The notes: generated by a model from the letters alone, not told the origin. A stretch of DNA of 64,000 nucleotides from Lineus longissimus (GCF_910592395.1 NC_088325.1:11970109-12034108); one strand, 5' to 3'; shown: positions 36,357-47,935, numbered from the stretch's first letter. Made by a program: numbers and translations.

Positions 36357-36975
36357 GACCAATGTCATGGAATTCCATTACCTTGATCAGATATTGAGAG
36401 AGGGTTCAGATGCTAAAGATCAATGTACGGAAACATGAAGAAAGGAGCAGTCTTCATTCAAAAGCACCAGCTCTCCTCTTAATTTGATCAGCATATTCCC
36501 TGAACTATTCTCTTATTCTCATCACATATGGGATGATTATAGTCACAATGAACTGCATTGTGATATCTCTCAATGTCACTGCTGGAAGTATTTGGTAGCT
36601 GAGGTAGATGACTGACCTTATGAATGGCAGATAGACCAATGTCAATGGAACCCCAATCTCTATTAAGACATATCATGATGCTAAAGCTCAATGTGGGATA
36701 ACATAAAGAAGGGAGCTGTCTTCATTCAGAAGCACTAGCTCACCTCTTCATTTGATGAGCACATTCCCTGAAGTATTTTGTTATTCTGATCTCATACGGG
36801 ATGATTACACACGGTGATAACTCCAATGTCTCTGCTGGAATTATTTGGTAGCTGAGGTAGGTATGACCTTATTCATAATTCAACTAGTCGGATAAGGTAA
36901 GGTGGATAGCACAATGTCAACATCTCCTGTCCCTCAGAGAGTAGATGGAAAGATCAATGTAGGGTCCCCCCGCCC
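36357..36975. repeat. Tandem repeat, 277 bp, about 2.3 copies
   Basis: GACCAATGTCA(T/A)GGAA begins at 36357 and 36634, and a truncated third unit begins near 36910 (ACAATGTCA...GATGGAAAGATCAATGT). Shared internal blocks are GATGCTAAAG(A/C)TCAATGT, GTCTTCATTCA(A/G)AAGCAC and TTTGGTAGCTGAGGTAG. The minus frame 36488-36691 is part of the array. Confidence 0.8.
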
Positions 36976-37613
36976 CGAGTTATAAACTGCAGAGATCAGT
37001 GAAGGGTCATGTTTGAGGGAGGGTTGCAGCTCCACTACTACATTGTCATTTATTGAGAAATCTTTCTCAAAATTCAGAAATAGGCTGTAAAAACAGAACC
37101 TGCAAATCAGTAAAACTGGACCACCAGGGAAAAGTGCTCGGGAAACAACAATGAATTATGAGAACTTGGCATAAAACAGAAATATTGGAATCTAGATCCA
37201 CCCCTGCTAATGATAATTAATAACATTCCGTATCGCAACAAACTCTAATCTATAATAATGAAGATAGAATGAAACTGAATTAATACTGATGACATTATGA
37301 GATAAGAAAATAATGAGATGGCTTTAGGGCAAAGTAATACAGACTGAAGAACAGTGACAGTATCTTCATGTTGATGCACACATTTCTGCAAAATTCGTGT
37401 GAAGATACAATTCATCAACGTCATAGAGGGAAAATGTTCTCATTTAAGAATTGAAACTGAGTTTGAAGTTGATGAACTGATGTAATTCATTTGATACAAA
37501 ATTGATAACCGTCAACGCGCTGGACAAATCTTGTTAACAACATTGTGATACTGAAGAAGACAATACCTCAGATCATAGCCTTGTTTCCAGCTAAAGGCTA
37601 ATATGTAAAGTCA

Positions 37614-38675
37614 AGGACTTAGTGAGCCCCCCTTTAGGTCGGGGGAGCTCCCCCGAACCCCCCTACGAGCATATGTTAAGTGCAAGCTCTAACAACTACA
37701 GCTGTTACAATGGGGGGACACCCCCCAAACCCCCCTCCGTCGACATAGGTTTTTACCAGTGCGTTGGGGGGAAGCTCCCCCAAACCCCCCCGGTGGACAG
37801 TCAACTAGCCCTTCTGTGTCATACTGCTGGAGGGGGGGTGCGATGGGACCATCCATATAGTTCCTTCCGACACATTTTTGTTTTGGTAATGTAATACATT
37901 GTGATTGTCCTTATTCACGGGAATCGGGCGTTTCCAGTGATATACGACACAAATAGGTTGTCCTCATGCATTCACTTTGGAAACGCATTTTAAAATAGAT
38001 GTTACGTCCTGTTAATGGGGCACGTCATCATCGCGTACATTTGGGAAAAACTCCCTAACGAGACCGGAGCAGACGGCTGAAAGTAGTTTAATTATTGGCC
38101 GCTAGGGTGCAGAATGTCGCTCACCCGAATTTTTCACGGAACTTTTGCTAAATAGAGCTAGTTCTAGTTTGTGATTCATTTTGATACTTCAGATTTGGGC
38201 AGAAGACCAATATAACTTAGTCGTCAGTGTGGTTTTAAGCTGGAAAAACGTATTTGTTTTTCTTAAAGTGCCTTTTTTGGACGGGTGTGTGCGATTGTTT
38301 TGTTTTTATGTCACGTGACCTCGATCATGTCGACGCAAAATTGAAATAAACCACCCTTTTCTGTCATTATTTAGGACGGATATTTCTCTAATAAAAATAT
38401 TAATATAATTGGCCAATTTCTTAGGCATATGATGTAGCGAATTCCTATGAAGATTTAAATTAATTTAAATTAATTTTAATCAATGGGATAGCAACCACCA
38501 CCGGAAGATCGCGGAGAAATCGGTAAACTCAACGAGTTAATTCAGAAAAATACCAAAAAAAATTGTTTGTAGGATATACAATATTTACTCTCTTTATTTC
38601 TCATCAAATCAGTATATACTCCCACACACACGTGTATCTTAAGAGCCCCTCCTAAAGGGGGGCTTATTAAGTCTT
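37614..38675. mobile_element. Non-autonomous DNA transposon with terminal inverted repeats, 1.06 kb
   Basis: The left end AGGACTTAGTGAGCCCCCCT then TTAGG matches the reverse complement of the right end (38651-38675) at 22 of 25 positions; all three differences are G/A. Just inside the left end are three GC-only hairpins, GGGGGAGCTCCCCC near 37640, GGGGGGACACCCCCC near 37712 and GGGGGGAAGCTCCCCC near 37766. Each is followed by (G/A)AACCCCCC. The interior from 37870 to 38640 is AT-rich with no long frame; the 90-codon frame at 37622-37894 is a reading of the hairpin zone. Flanking target duplication is not clear. I cannot name the superfamily. Confidence 0.7.
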
Positions 38676-38796
38676 TCTATGACCAAGATGGGCAGTTCTG
38701 TGTCCGAAAATTTTGAGATTAGTAAAAATCATCAAAATAAAATGCTCTGTCACTGTTTGAAGAAATATTCCAAATCCTGTAGCATATTGGGATGTG

Positions 38797-38870
38797 CAGT
38801 TGAGCCTCTCTACTAGGGTCACCCTTAGGACTGACAAATGGTGTCCTCAATTAGGAGATGTCCTGTACTA
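38797..38870 (+). mobile_element. pogo/Tigger-like MITE fragment
   Basis: CAGTTGAGCCTCTCTACTAG then GGGTCACCC and GGTGTCCTCAATTAGGAG. It has the same end pattern as 28651, shorter and more decayed. It lies 120 bp from the right end of the 1.06 kb element. Confidence 0.5.
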
Positions 38871-38889
38871 TCTAACACAATATCATAAA

Positions 38890-39150
38890 GCGATCATTAC
38901 GCATGACATGCAACATTCCTCTACCTATCTTAGTTCAATCCATGAGAACAGAATGACCAAGCCTCGTCCAGTAACAAACCTGTAGCCCTGATCAAGCCAC
39001 CGGGGCATCAGTGTCCCCAGTCTGAGCAAAAACAGCTGACAATACAAGCATGACCAATATAAACAGCTTCCAATACCAATAGCTTTACAAACAATCAATA
39101 CGCATTAGCTCCACAGACATGCAACGTTCCTCCACATGTCTTAGCGCGCT
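38890..39150. repeat. Two-copy duplicate block, 211 bp apart
   Basis: CATGCAAC(A/G)TTCCTC(T/C)AC followed by (T/G)TCTTAG occurs at 38907 and 39118, each preceded by AC(A/G)CAT(G/T)... text. Only about 40 bp aligns well. Confidence 0.4.
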
Positions 39151-39189
39151 TTGCCTCAGCCGACCGGCAAGCATGCCCAGTTGCAATAC

Positions 39190-40397
39190 CAAGGAGTAAT
39201 ATTACTAAACTGTCTCGTCAAATCCAATGAATCTGTACTCACATTAAGTGTTATAGCGGACATAGGAAATGTGGACATTTCCTCATATTTGTGACAGGTG
39301 ATGTGTGTCACTGGCAGAGCTATAACGGGATTTATTAATGCCGGATTTCTTTTCCAGTTCATGGGCAAACAAGGTTAAGAGATCTAAAAAAGTTCACTAC
39401 CTAAGGGGAAACTGCCACAAAGGAATGGTTGGGTAAGATGGGGGAATCCATTGCTGTAGATGTGGGCATTAATTCCGAGTCAAAACACTCAGATGCAATA
39501 TAAATTTTGTTATGATGGCAACAAAACGACATAGCAGAAATTGCACAAACATACACTTAGCTCCACACAACAGGGGCTTAAGTTATTGATATTGGTAAGT
39601 TCCCTCGCCCAGACAAACTGCTCCGGACATGTCAGATACAAACAAGCTTACGTAGACAATCAATTAGTATCAGCAGCAGTATTGTCATACGATGCTGAGT
39701 AAAGGGGCCAACCACTTCTTGGCATCTGAAGCCCTACCTCATGAAGAAAACAAAAAAGACTCACCTCTAATTTCATACCACTCAAATGTAAAGTTAATCC
39801 TAAGAAGAAGCTTCACTGTATTGTCCTTCATCAAATTCGTTGATGCTCACATAAATAGCAATTGTCTGTGACAACAACCATTGCCGTCATTTGGCCCAAT
39901 GCATGACTCTAGTGAAAGCTTTAAATTAGAATCGGCAGGAATAGTTTAATTCCAATCCGATGATGATCTGAAAAAGAATCAAAGAACTGAAAATCAGCAG
40001 TTTAATTCAAATTCAATGACAATCCAACTGAAATAATCGTAAGTAATTCGCTTTAGAGGCAATGTATCTTAGGATCATTAGTTAAATATTCCACTCCAGT
40101 GGCTACGAGTTAGAATCAACAGCCGTTTATTCCACTTCAAAGACAAACAAATATTCCAACAATCGTTATTTTTATTCATCCACTTCAGTTCCAGTATAAA
40201 TCAATACAATCATCAATGATGCCACAATCTTTACAGCCATCCGCTTCTCATATTTACATAGAGCCAGAGAGTACCAACTTTCCGAAGTTATACTCCGAAA
40301 CTCGGCCACTAGCGTACACAATATTCCTTGGACAGTGACGGAACTCCCACCACAGCAATCTGTAAAGCGGCCTTAGATAAACCTCGTTCAGACAGGC
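39190..40397. other. No confident gene
   Basis: A minus-strand frame (39156-39368) holds a possible 68 bp exon with a GTGAGT donor, discussed under rejected items. Otherwise nothing is supported. Confidence 0.4.
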
Positions 40398-40538
40398 ATG
40401 AAATCAACTATCACTAACGCAATGAAGCATGCTACGAGATCATCGCTGTTCAAGACGGCGGTATGCTCATCACTGCTCGTACGATCATGGCATCGTTTAA
40501 GACTGTGGAGTGCTCAACGGAAAGTTCCACGCCAATAA
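40398..40538 (+). CDS. Candidate small ORF, 46 codons, basic
   Basis: An ATG at 40398 (a second in-frame ATG at 40422) opens a frame ending in TAA at 40536-40538. The peptide is rich in Arg, Ser, Lys and Leu and has no acidic residue; its middle reads SSLFKTAVCSSLLVRSWHRL. That composition resembles a mitochondrial targeting segment, which is only a hint. The stretch is locally rich in CpG. No donor or downstream exon is identified, and chance cannot be excluded. Confidence 0.2.
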   Translation: MKSTITNAMKHATRSSLFKTAVCSSLLVRSWHRLRLWSAQRKVPRQ

Positions 40539-43500
40539 GTGAAATGACTGATAGAGTAATGGTAAGACTCTAGATGTATTGGACTACACAGATAGAACAC
40601 ATGTTGATTTGACTTCTATTGACAAGTTTCTCAAGTGGAGAATGATTGCTGCGTAGTTCAGTCATTTTTGCTCTGATTTTGATCAAATTATTGATTGAGA
40701 AAACAATTAAGTCTGCAACAAAAGTTGTCAGCTAGAATTGCTAGAAGTCTTGGAGTGCCAAGACGCAGCACATCACGTCCTCACTAGTGCATTCTGGATA
40801 GCATCAGTTGAGACCAAATGACGATGCTTGGACATTCAAATGCCTCTGAAGACCTCCTGTCCCATTAACCGTGCAGATTGTCCTTTAGATCCTCCAAGGA
40901 GATGGAGATGCAATTTTGATGTCTCAATCACCTAATGTACCTTCCCACATCCACAAACCACTATACAATCAGGTGGCTTTTCTTCATCCGAGAATGACAC
41001 TGCTCATAAACTGTGCGGAATGTTCCGAGTAGTTGATGTAAATCACCCCAGAACACAATACTGCAATCGGCAAGCTGAAAAATCATTTTGTACTGCACTT
41101 CATCACACCATAGAAAGTGGCATACCACAGAGTACACTTCCTTATATTCCTTGAAAAATTTGTATGCAAAATTTATCGGGAAAGGTTACCTAAAATAAGA
41201 AGCCGATGCAACTGGATCAGATTGCCAAGTTAACTTGATGTGTATAAAAGCAATTCAAAATTGCACACAATGTCTCATCCAGGGCTCACTTGCGTCAAAG
41301 ATTCCACAGAAGATCCACGAAGATGTCCAAGTCTGCTCTCAGGACGATGCCAGAAAGTAAACTGCTGAAACTATCCAATCTTGTTATTCCCTTTCGTCTA
41401 CTAATAAGACAATAGTAGAACAGCCAGAACTTTGATGTTTGGTTTGCTAACGTCCTAAAAAATTTATAATTCCGGTGGTTGACAAGCCTAATTTTTGTTA
41501 TTGCCAATTTAGGAGTCCCGTGAGTGTAATCCTGTGCACTATGGCATAAAAGATAATGAGCAGTAGCATTTTAAAGATGCTTTAGACATCTATTTTGGAC
41601 TGGAGTTTTGTTTTGTTTCTTTAACCAGCAGCTGAAACTTGTGATAAGCAGGATGTCCAAGAAAAAAACACCCTCTAGTTATGAGCCATTCAGGTCTGGT
41701 GATCCAGAAAGTGGGTCATAAAGTATGCCAACATATCACCAGTGATCCGCATAACGGGGCAAATACTGTTTATGGTGTGGTATAATGTCAATAATCCATA
41801 ATAGTCTTTAATAATTCTTGGTATGTTTATGGCACGATATCGAAAAGGTTATTAAAATTTGTCAATACAAATTCACCAAACTTGATTATTTTCAATCATC
41901 ACTTATGGTGTCGCTTAGCCCCTGGCAATCAAACACTCTGAAAAATAAAGTATGCCATTGAACCCTAAGCACCTAAAAGATACGCGTATGTAATAAAATT
42001 CAATTGAATTCCTTTGAGTTTGTAATCGGATGCAAATTTGCAACTCAGTCAGATAAGCTCCCTGAAAGAACTAGTCCCAGCAGAGATATTAGAGAAACAC
42101 TGCACAGCCTCCAAGGAATAAGACCCAGTGATTTACTGTTTGCTTGGTTTTATTCAATTACACCTCTCAGCAGCCAGCATTGCGGAAATTCATTTCGGTC
42201 TGCCCAATATAAATGTCAGGATTTTTATTGGCTCCGGAATTGTCGAGATCGCCATGGATATTGTTTTTTGATATTATCAAATGGTTTTAGACAATCAATT
42301 TTCACTTAGAAACTTAGGCCTGGTCCATGACTATGGAAATAAGTATAGTTGTTTGTTCATCATTTTACACTGTTCTGGAGCAAGACAAATTAAACAAGGG
42401 CTGACCGTAGCAATACGCTTCTGCTCCGCCTACGTTTTACCAACTAATGACCTCAATTCCAAAAGTGGCACCAAAGCTGCTAAGACGCCTCATCTACTGT
42501 CTCAAGAAAAGAATACAACAATGAGTTACCATGGGCAACCAACGATGCTTCCTGTTGAGATGGGTAGTAGGTCTTACAGCTATTTACTGTCTCCTTTGGT
42601 AATTTACGTCAATAATGGAGGTATTGTTGAGAAGCTGATATCACCTCCGTTCAGAGATCAAATATTCGTAAGCATCTGTCAGCATTGTTCACCATGTACC
42701 ACTGGTTGGATGAACAATAGGTCATGTGTATAGAAGCAAATTTTAGTGACCAATGAGATCTCCAATTGTTGAGCAAACTCTGCTTTTTCCTTGCGATGGA
42801 TTTCCTTGCGATTCCTTTGGAAGAGCAAGCCATGGTCGACTAGTAATGACCAGCAATCTGACTGCCTACAACCTATCACAACCACTTTTAAGAAATAGGC
42901 CATGGTGCATGTTCCCAGCTTCACTGACACAGAGCCAGGCTGGGAATCACGACACCGGCAAATACATGTCAGGCACAGCACCTCAAGTCAGCATTTGCAA
43001 TAAGAAAAATTCACAGAAAAAGCAATACGAAATAGATGATACCAATAAATATAAACTTTTGTACAAGTGCAGTCAATCAAACTAGCATTGTTCTTTCCTG
43101 AGATCGCGCTTCCGGTTTTTCAATTTTCACCTGCCAATACAATCTGCTCTTCAAATATCGTATTCTCGAGAGGATGGCTGTAAAACAAGAAATCGTCTTC
43201 TTTTAATGGAAATCAATGAGGACGTTTCATGACAAAGGCACTTTTCTGCGTCAAGGACAGGGAAATAGTCACCCGATAATTTTGAAGTATCGATGTCTGC
43301 CAGTGAAAAATCAGCTCGATAACTCAACTTTTATCGTCCTCAGGAGTTGTGCAGTCTTCAGATTACTGAACACTTAATTGAAGAATGCTCAAGTTTGCAG
43401 TGGAAATCTATTAACCGGTTATGGGACAAAGGCATTGTAGTGTGCTGGGATTGGATGTACAATTCTTCACCATATTCTTAAAAGACCATTGCCATTTTTG

Positions 43501-43589
43501 AGACTTTTATTAAACAAATGTGGCATCAACGGCTTTAGTGTTTGAACAAACAAGTTGTGAATATGGGGGAAATCAAAGTATACAACCAA
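40539..43589. other. No confident gene
   Basis: Frames at 42004-42309 (101 codons), 42281-42733 (150 codons) and 42679-42981 (minus, 100 codons) were read and show no domain. They overlap one another on both strands, as chance frames do. Confidence 0.4.
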
Positions 43590-44100
43590 TCTTTTCCCCT
43601 AGTCATGTTGGTTCGAGTGACCATCTCCTTCCACTACCAAGCAATCATGTTCCCAGAAATGACCACGTCCATTACGGAAGATTACCACTGTCTGATGGGA
43701 AGGATTTGCTGGGGTCATTAGTGATTGACAGGGACAGGCGGTTTAAAAAGTTCCACATCCCATCCTTTTACCCCTAGTTGTGTTGGTTTGAGTGACCATC
43801 TCCTTGCACTACCAAGCAATCACGTGCCCCAGAAACGACCATGTTCATTAGAGAAGATTACCAATGTCTGATAGAAGGACTTGCTGGGGTCATTAATGAC
43901 GGACAGGGACAGACGGTTAAAATCTGTTTCGCATCCCATCCTTTACCCTTAGTTGTGTTGGTTCCAGTGACCATCTCCTTGCGCTACTAGGCAATGACAT
44001 TTCGGCCACATCCATTAGGGAAGATTACCAGTGTCTGATGGGAAGGTCATTATTGACTGACAGCGACAGACGGTACACATTCCATCACTTCTCATGCCCC
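43590..44100. repeat. Tandem repeat, 175 bp, three copies
   Basis: CCC(C/T)TAGT(C/T)(A/G)TGTTGGTT starts units at 43596, 43771 and 43946. Each contains GTGACCATCTCCTT, a (C/G)ACTAC(C/T)A(A/G)GCAAT block, GAAGATTACCA(C/A/G)TGTCTGA and GACAG(G/C)GACAG(G/A)CGGT. The spacing is exactly 175 bp twice, so unit length is well kept. The plus frame 43520-43777 lies inside it and is not a gene. Confidence 0.85.
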
Positions 44101-45274
44101 AATCAGTCTCAAGGAGCATTCACCCTTCAGCTAATGTAGCAAGATCTGATGAATTTTAGACAGGAGCCTTGAGTTAGACCCTCACTTTGTAGCCAAAAAT
44201 ACTACAGTATCATATTTGAGTTGATCAAGTGAATAAACCATATCATGTCTTATCCTTCTTGCATATAGATGTCTTATGGCTCCTCTGATCTTACTGTCAA
44301 AACCAGATGCCCCTAATAGCCCCATCCATTTTGCCATATTACAAATGCCCGACACCATTGATTTGGAAATGGTATTATTGAGTGAATTGAGTCTACACAT
44401 ACCATCACACTCTCTTGGGGGAAGCTAAGTTTAAGAAACCATTGACTTAACATACAAATGAGAGGAAGAAACAAACAGTGCCATTTTTATGAGGAAACCA
44501 TTGAGGGACTCGAAATTCAGGAATACGAGATGACCCGGGCCCAGGACTTGGCTCAAAATGACCAGAGTTAAGGATTTTGATTCTGCAGGATGATTACACC
44601 TGGTTACACGATGGTGAGATATATATGAATGGCAACAACAAACTGATGGCCTTGATAACCATAATACCTATGGCTTCGTTGTTTGACACCAGCCACATTA
44701 GTCAGTCTTCATCCCACTGATTAGAGATTCACTAATGAATTTATCCGTTAACTAGCCATGGATATTCAGAAGATGTTGCCAAGATGGTGACAGTATTCAA
44801 ACCTTTGAATTACTCCTGTAAATAATCAGTGAAAGTCTTACTTCTACATGTATGAACCCACCACTTCCATAATTAGCCAGATAAGACTTGCCACCTAGAC
44901 ATCTAGTTTGGTTTACTGAGGTTTCTTCTTCTATGAAATGGTGATAAGGTGACCAAATCTTCCTCTGATCTCCAAGTTACTCGCCAACCTGATTAGTATG
45001 AACTTGGAATAATGAGAGGTATGGATGATTTCGGCGAAGTTTGTTTGGGCGGTGACTAGTCATGGGTTTCACCTGGAACAAAGGGTCACAGTGGCTATGG
45101 CATTGTCCGAAGTTTGCTCCGGCCTTCTGACGTATTCTGAGGGTGCACATTTGTTTTGTTTTTGGGCTCTGGTTGTTCTTTGTTGAAATCGTCCAATCAA
45201 AGTCCCACAGAAATGGCATTGCACCTCATATCATTGGTCCCATGTGCCATTTATTAAGCTATCTGGGTTGATAA
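44101..45274. other. No confident gene
   Basis: A minus-strand frame (44182-44400) reads with some protein-like character (IRGAIRHLYARRIRHDMVYS) but has no splice or homology support. Nothing else was seen. Confidence 0.4.
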
Positions 45275-45481
45275 AACTGGCGTTTTACACCTCCAAGCCT
45301 CAGTCTAAAGTGCTTAATTGCCTTTTATCGCGTTGCCAGTCATCCGCATGGTTTCTCTGAGCAACTGGCTAATGCGCCAAACATCGCTGTTATCGGAGAC
45401 CGTTACGATCGTAGTGCGATCATTATGGCCGAAACATTACAGCGGGGCTTTATCTATGCTCATCTTTCAGGCAGGCAATGA
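45275..45481 (+). CDS. Candidate coding island, unrecognised, no start codon
   Basis: A frame free of stops from 45275 to the TGA at 45479-45481 contains SHPHGFSEQLANAPNIAVIG and then DRYDRSAIIMAETLQRGF. It lacks an ATG near its start, so it would have to be an exon; CTTTTATCGCGTTGCCAG just upstream is a possible acceptor. About 12 CpGs fall in 130 bp here, the densest patch nearby. A second plus frame (45318-45548) overlaps in another register and is less protein-like. No good donor is seen. Family unknown. Confidence 0.25.
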   Translation, partial: NWRFTPPSLSLKCLIAFYRVASHPHGFSEQLANAPNIAVIGDRYDRSAIIMAETLQRGFIYAHLSGRQ

Positions 45482-45604
45482 TTATTTCTCCTCTAAACCT
45501 TATTACGAAGCAACTAAAGGAGGACTGAAAGGAATCATATCTGTTTGATGAGGAGTGTTTCATGAAGTGGTGTCAAAAAATACAAGACAGAACGTGACAA
45601 TTAT

Positions 45605-45845
45605 TGGTGGAATTTAAGAGCTTCAGCCCTGTGATCTTGAAAAGTTGGTCAAGCCAAAAATCTAGGTGATACAGTAGTCAGTATGTAAATGAGACTTATT
45701 AAATACACCAACCATAAAAATGTAGTCACTCAACAGGGTGGCCCATAATTATTTTCCCTCACACGATGGATACACAAAATAATTCTCTTGTGCAAGGGAA
45801 AATAATTCTGGGCCACCAAAGGCTCTGGTTAGGTGAGCTAAAAAT
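45605..45845 (+). repeat. Decayed dispersed copy of the 300 bp repeat
   Basis: CCTGTGATCTTGAAAAGTTG then GTCAAGCC near 45635 corresponds to the first block of the units at 29116-30034. GGTTAGGTGAGCTAAAAA near 45827 matches the closing text at 30122-30139. The middle is short and is interrupted by the hairpin element at 45736. Confidence 0.5.
45736..45817. mobile_element. Hairpin MITE, mariner-like ends, 82 bp
   Basis: GGGTGGCCCATAATTATTTT at the left pairs with the right end AAAATAATTCTGGGCCACC. The stem is about 23 bp with one or two mismatches, and the loop is about 35 bp. CAGGGTGGCCCA is a common start of mariner-type ends. It lies within the decayed 300 bp repeat copy, so it inserted later. 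Confidence 0.65.
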
Positions 45846-46800
45846 AACAGTACCATCTTTGAAGGTGTTGGAACGGAACATCACCACCCAAGAAACAAAC
45901 AAACCACACTCATCCCAACCATGCGACACTGCAGATCTTTTTGCTTCCATCTCAGAATATCCATTGTCAGAAATCGATGCCCTGATACCAATATAGCCAA
46001 TGTGTTGAAAAATACCAAACACGCCACAACTTTTTGTAATTATCGAAATGGATGGGTTTATTTTTTAAACATTGGCCATCGGTGACCTTTTACCATCTCA
46101 AGATTTTTCATCTTTGTATGTTAAAAAACATCAATCTAGGTCTTATGACATTATCAAGGACTCCCGTCGGCATAAAAACATTATTGTAACCATTATACAA
46201 TATTTGTCATGTTTGTCACATTAGTAACGAACTCAATGAACAATGGGTCAGCACAAATACTGAGCAACATGACCAACAAAATTGTTTTTCTCTCATTCTC
46301 ACCATGTACAGATATCCCAATCCGTACTTCTTTTCAACCACCTTTCAACAGGTCTTTTTACTCCACTATGTGACACATTTCCCAATAAACCAATATCAGC
46401 ATACCCGCTGCCGACGACCATGGCCATATTCTCTGGTAATTCTTGGGAGTATGAAATGGCATGCTCTTCAGACAATTCATTGCACATTCTGAAGTATGGG
46501 GCAAGAATGAAGAAGCCGTGTTGGACTTTGGAAACAGTTCTTAAGCTTTTATAATTTGCCAGACGATGATGATGTACACTTGCAACAAAAATTCTCCCAA
46601 ACTTCTACCATTGTTGTTCGTGCATCTCTCTGTTGTACAGTATTTCATTGACAACTTTATCCGCATTAAGAAATATTTGTTGGATTTGTATTCATAGGAT
46701 GTGTTGGTGAATTTTCTTTCTAAGTGTGTGAATGCTGCATGGACAGACCCATTCTGGCAAGTTCTTACAGAGTGACAGCAAGGAGCCTCATTCATCATGT
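45846..46800. other. No feature recognised
   Basis: Overlapping frames on both strands at 45759-46022 and 46282-46852 have no domain. Confidence 0.4.
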
Positions 46801-47032
46801 TTAAGGGTTGGCCATTAGGCACCACCATTTTGGCTAAAACTTGAAATCTCAAAGCAATTAACTCTCTTTCAGAATAAATCTGAATGCCAATTTCAAGGGT
46901 GCCTTCATTGTTTTCATGAGAACAGCCTCCCAGGTTTTAAATAGGCATTCCCTTCATCTAAAAAGGAGCTCTAAATTGCTTTAGGAATTCAACGTCTAAC
47001 CAAAACGGTGGTACCAATGGTAAACCCTTTAT
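46801..47032. mobile_element. Foldback MITE family A, copy 3, about 232 bp
   Basis: Left end TTAAGGGTTGGCCATTAGGC, right end GGTACCAATGGTAAACCCTT then TA, nearly perfect inverses of each other. The inner arms carry ACTTGAAATCTCAAAGCAA and AAATTGCTTTAGGAATTCAA. It has the best-kept outer ends of the four copies. Confidence 0.85.
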
Positions 47033-47935
47033 ACATTTCTCAGTACACCATGCAAGTAATAATACTTCTTCAACTAGAGCACAACATCATTTTTTTCAAT
47101 CTTGATTCCTACTTTGACATTTACTTTCATCGGTAGATGCAAGTCAATGGGGCCCAATACTATCATAATATTTCTTTATAGCATAGAGCAGACTGCAGAA
47201 TAATCCACCCACATCCACCACACAAGAATGGCGAGCTGCCTGCATCTCCAGCGACAATGGTAGGTCACTTCTTAATCCAGTCTTCTAGTAATCACATCAC
47301 CACATGGTGTGTCAATGCCTTGATAGCCTGGTCATAAGATGATCAATTTCCTGCTTGTGTCCACTGGCAGATGGGACATCCCTTGATTGCTCCATGCTGA
47401 CCTGTGGTTGTCGTGGCTGTTTCAGAAGCAATTTGTAATAGTAGCTTGTATGTGCATTGATTGTCATCAGTATCTAGGTTGTGGGAAATTTGGTTGGAAA
47501 ACAAGACATATTGAATAACCATCTTTTTTTTGTTGCATAAGACACATCAAAAGAGGCTGGTTTAGTAGCTTGAATGTGAGACAGGGGTTAAAGTCATTGG
47601 AAATTTATCAGAATTTATCAACCTTGCAGTGTCAGAAATACATAATCTATATTCTTCTCAGGCAAACCAACATAGCCTCATACATCTGTCAATTCCTGCA
47701 TATCACTGGCAGATCTGAGGGAAAGAGTGCAGCTAGCATCTTTGTATATTGATCAGGACTTTGACTATGTTGCACAGGGACGTTCCCTATTTCTCCATTT
47801 TCTCTGAATCCCAACTCACCCCTGAGAGTGACACATGTGACACGGCTCAAACGAATACACTTCAGTCAAAATCTGCGTAACAGAAGATGATTTGCAACAA
47901 CTTAATTGTAGACCTATCTTTTGTAAATCTTTGTC
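47033..47935. other. No feature recognised
   Basis: A possible weak repeat (TAGTAGCTTGTATGTG near 47448, TTAGTAGCTTGAATGTG near 47563). Nothing else. Confidence 0.4.

Noticed and set aside
37622-37894. 90-codon plus-strand proline/glycine-rich frame
   Set aside because: It is a reading of the GC hairpins inside the transposon end.
39243-39310. 68 bp possible exon on minus (THITCHKYEEMSTFPMSAIT) with a GTGAGT donor
   Set aside because: The donor is good but the acceptor is weak and the peptide is too short to judge; kept only as a note.
41295-41405. Possible minus-strand terminal exon after a CTATTGTCTTATTAG acceptor, reading GITRLDSFSSLLSGIVLRAD
   Set aside because: No polyadenylation signal or upstream exon found, and no recognised family.
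42281-42733. 150-codon plus-strand frame
   Set aside because: Overlaps equally open frames on the other strand (42679-42981) and in another plus frame (42004-42309); no domain.
44182-44400. 72-codon minus-strand frame with IRGAIRHLYARRIRHDMVYS
   Set aside because: No splice signals or family similarity; length within chance.
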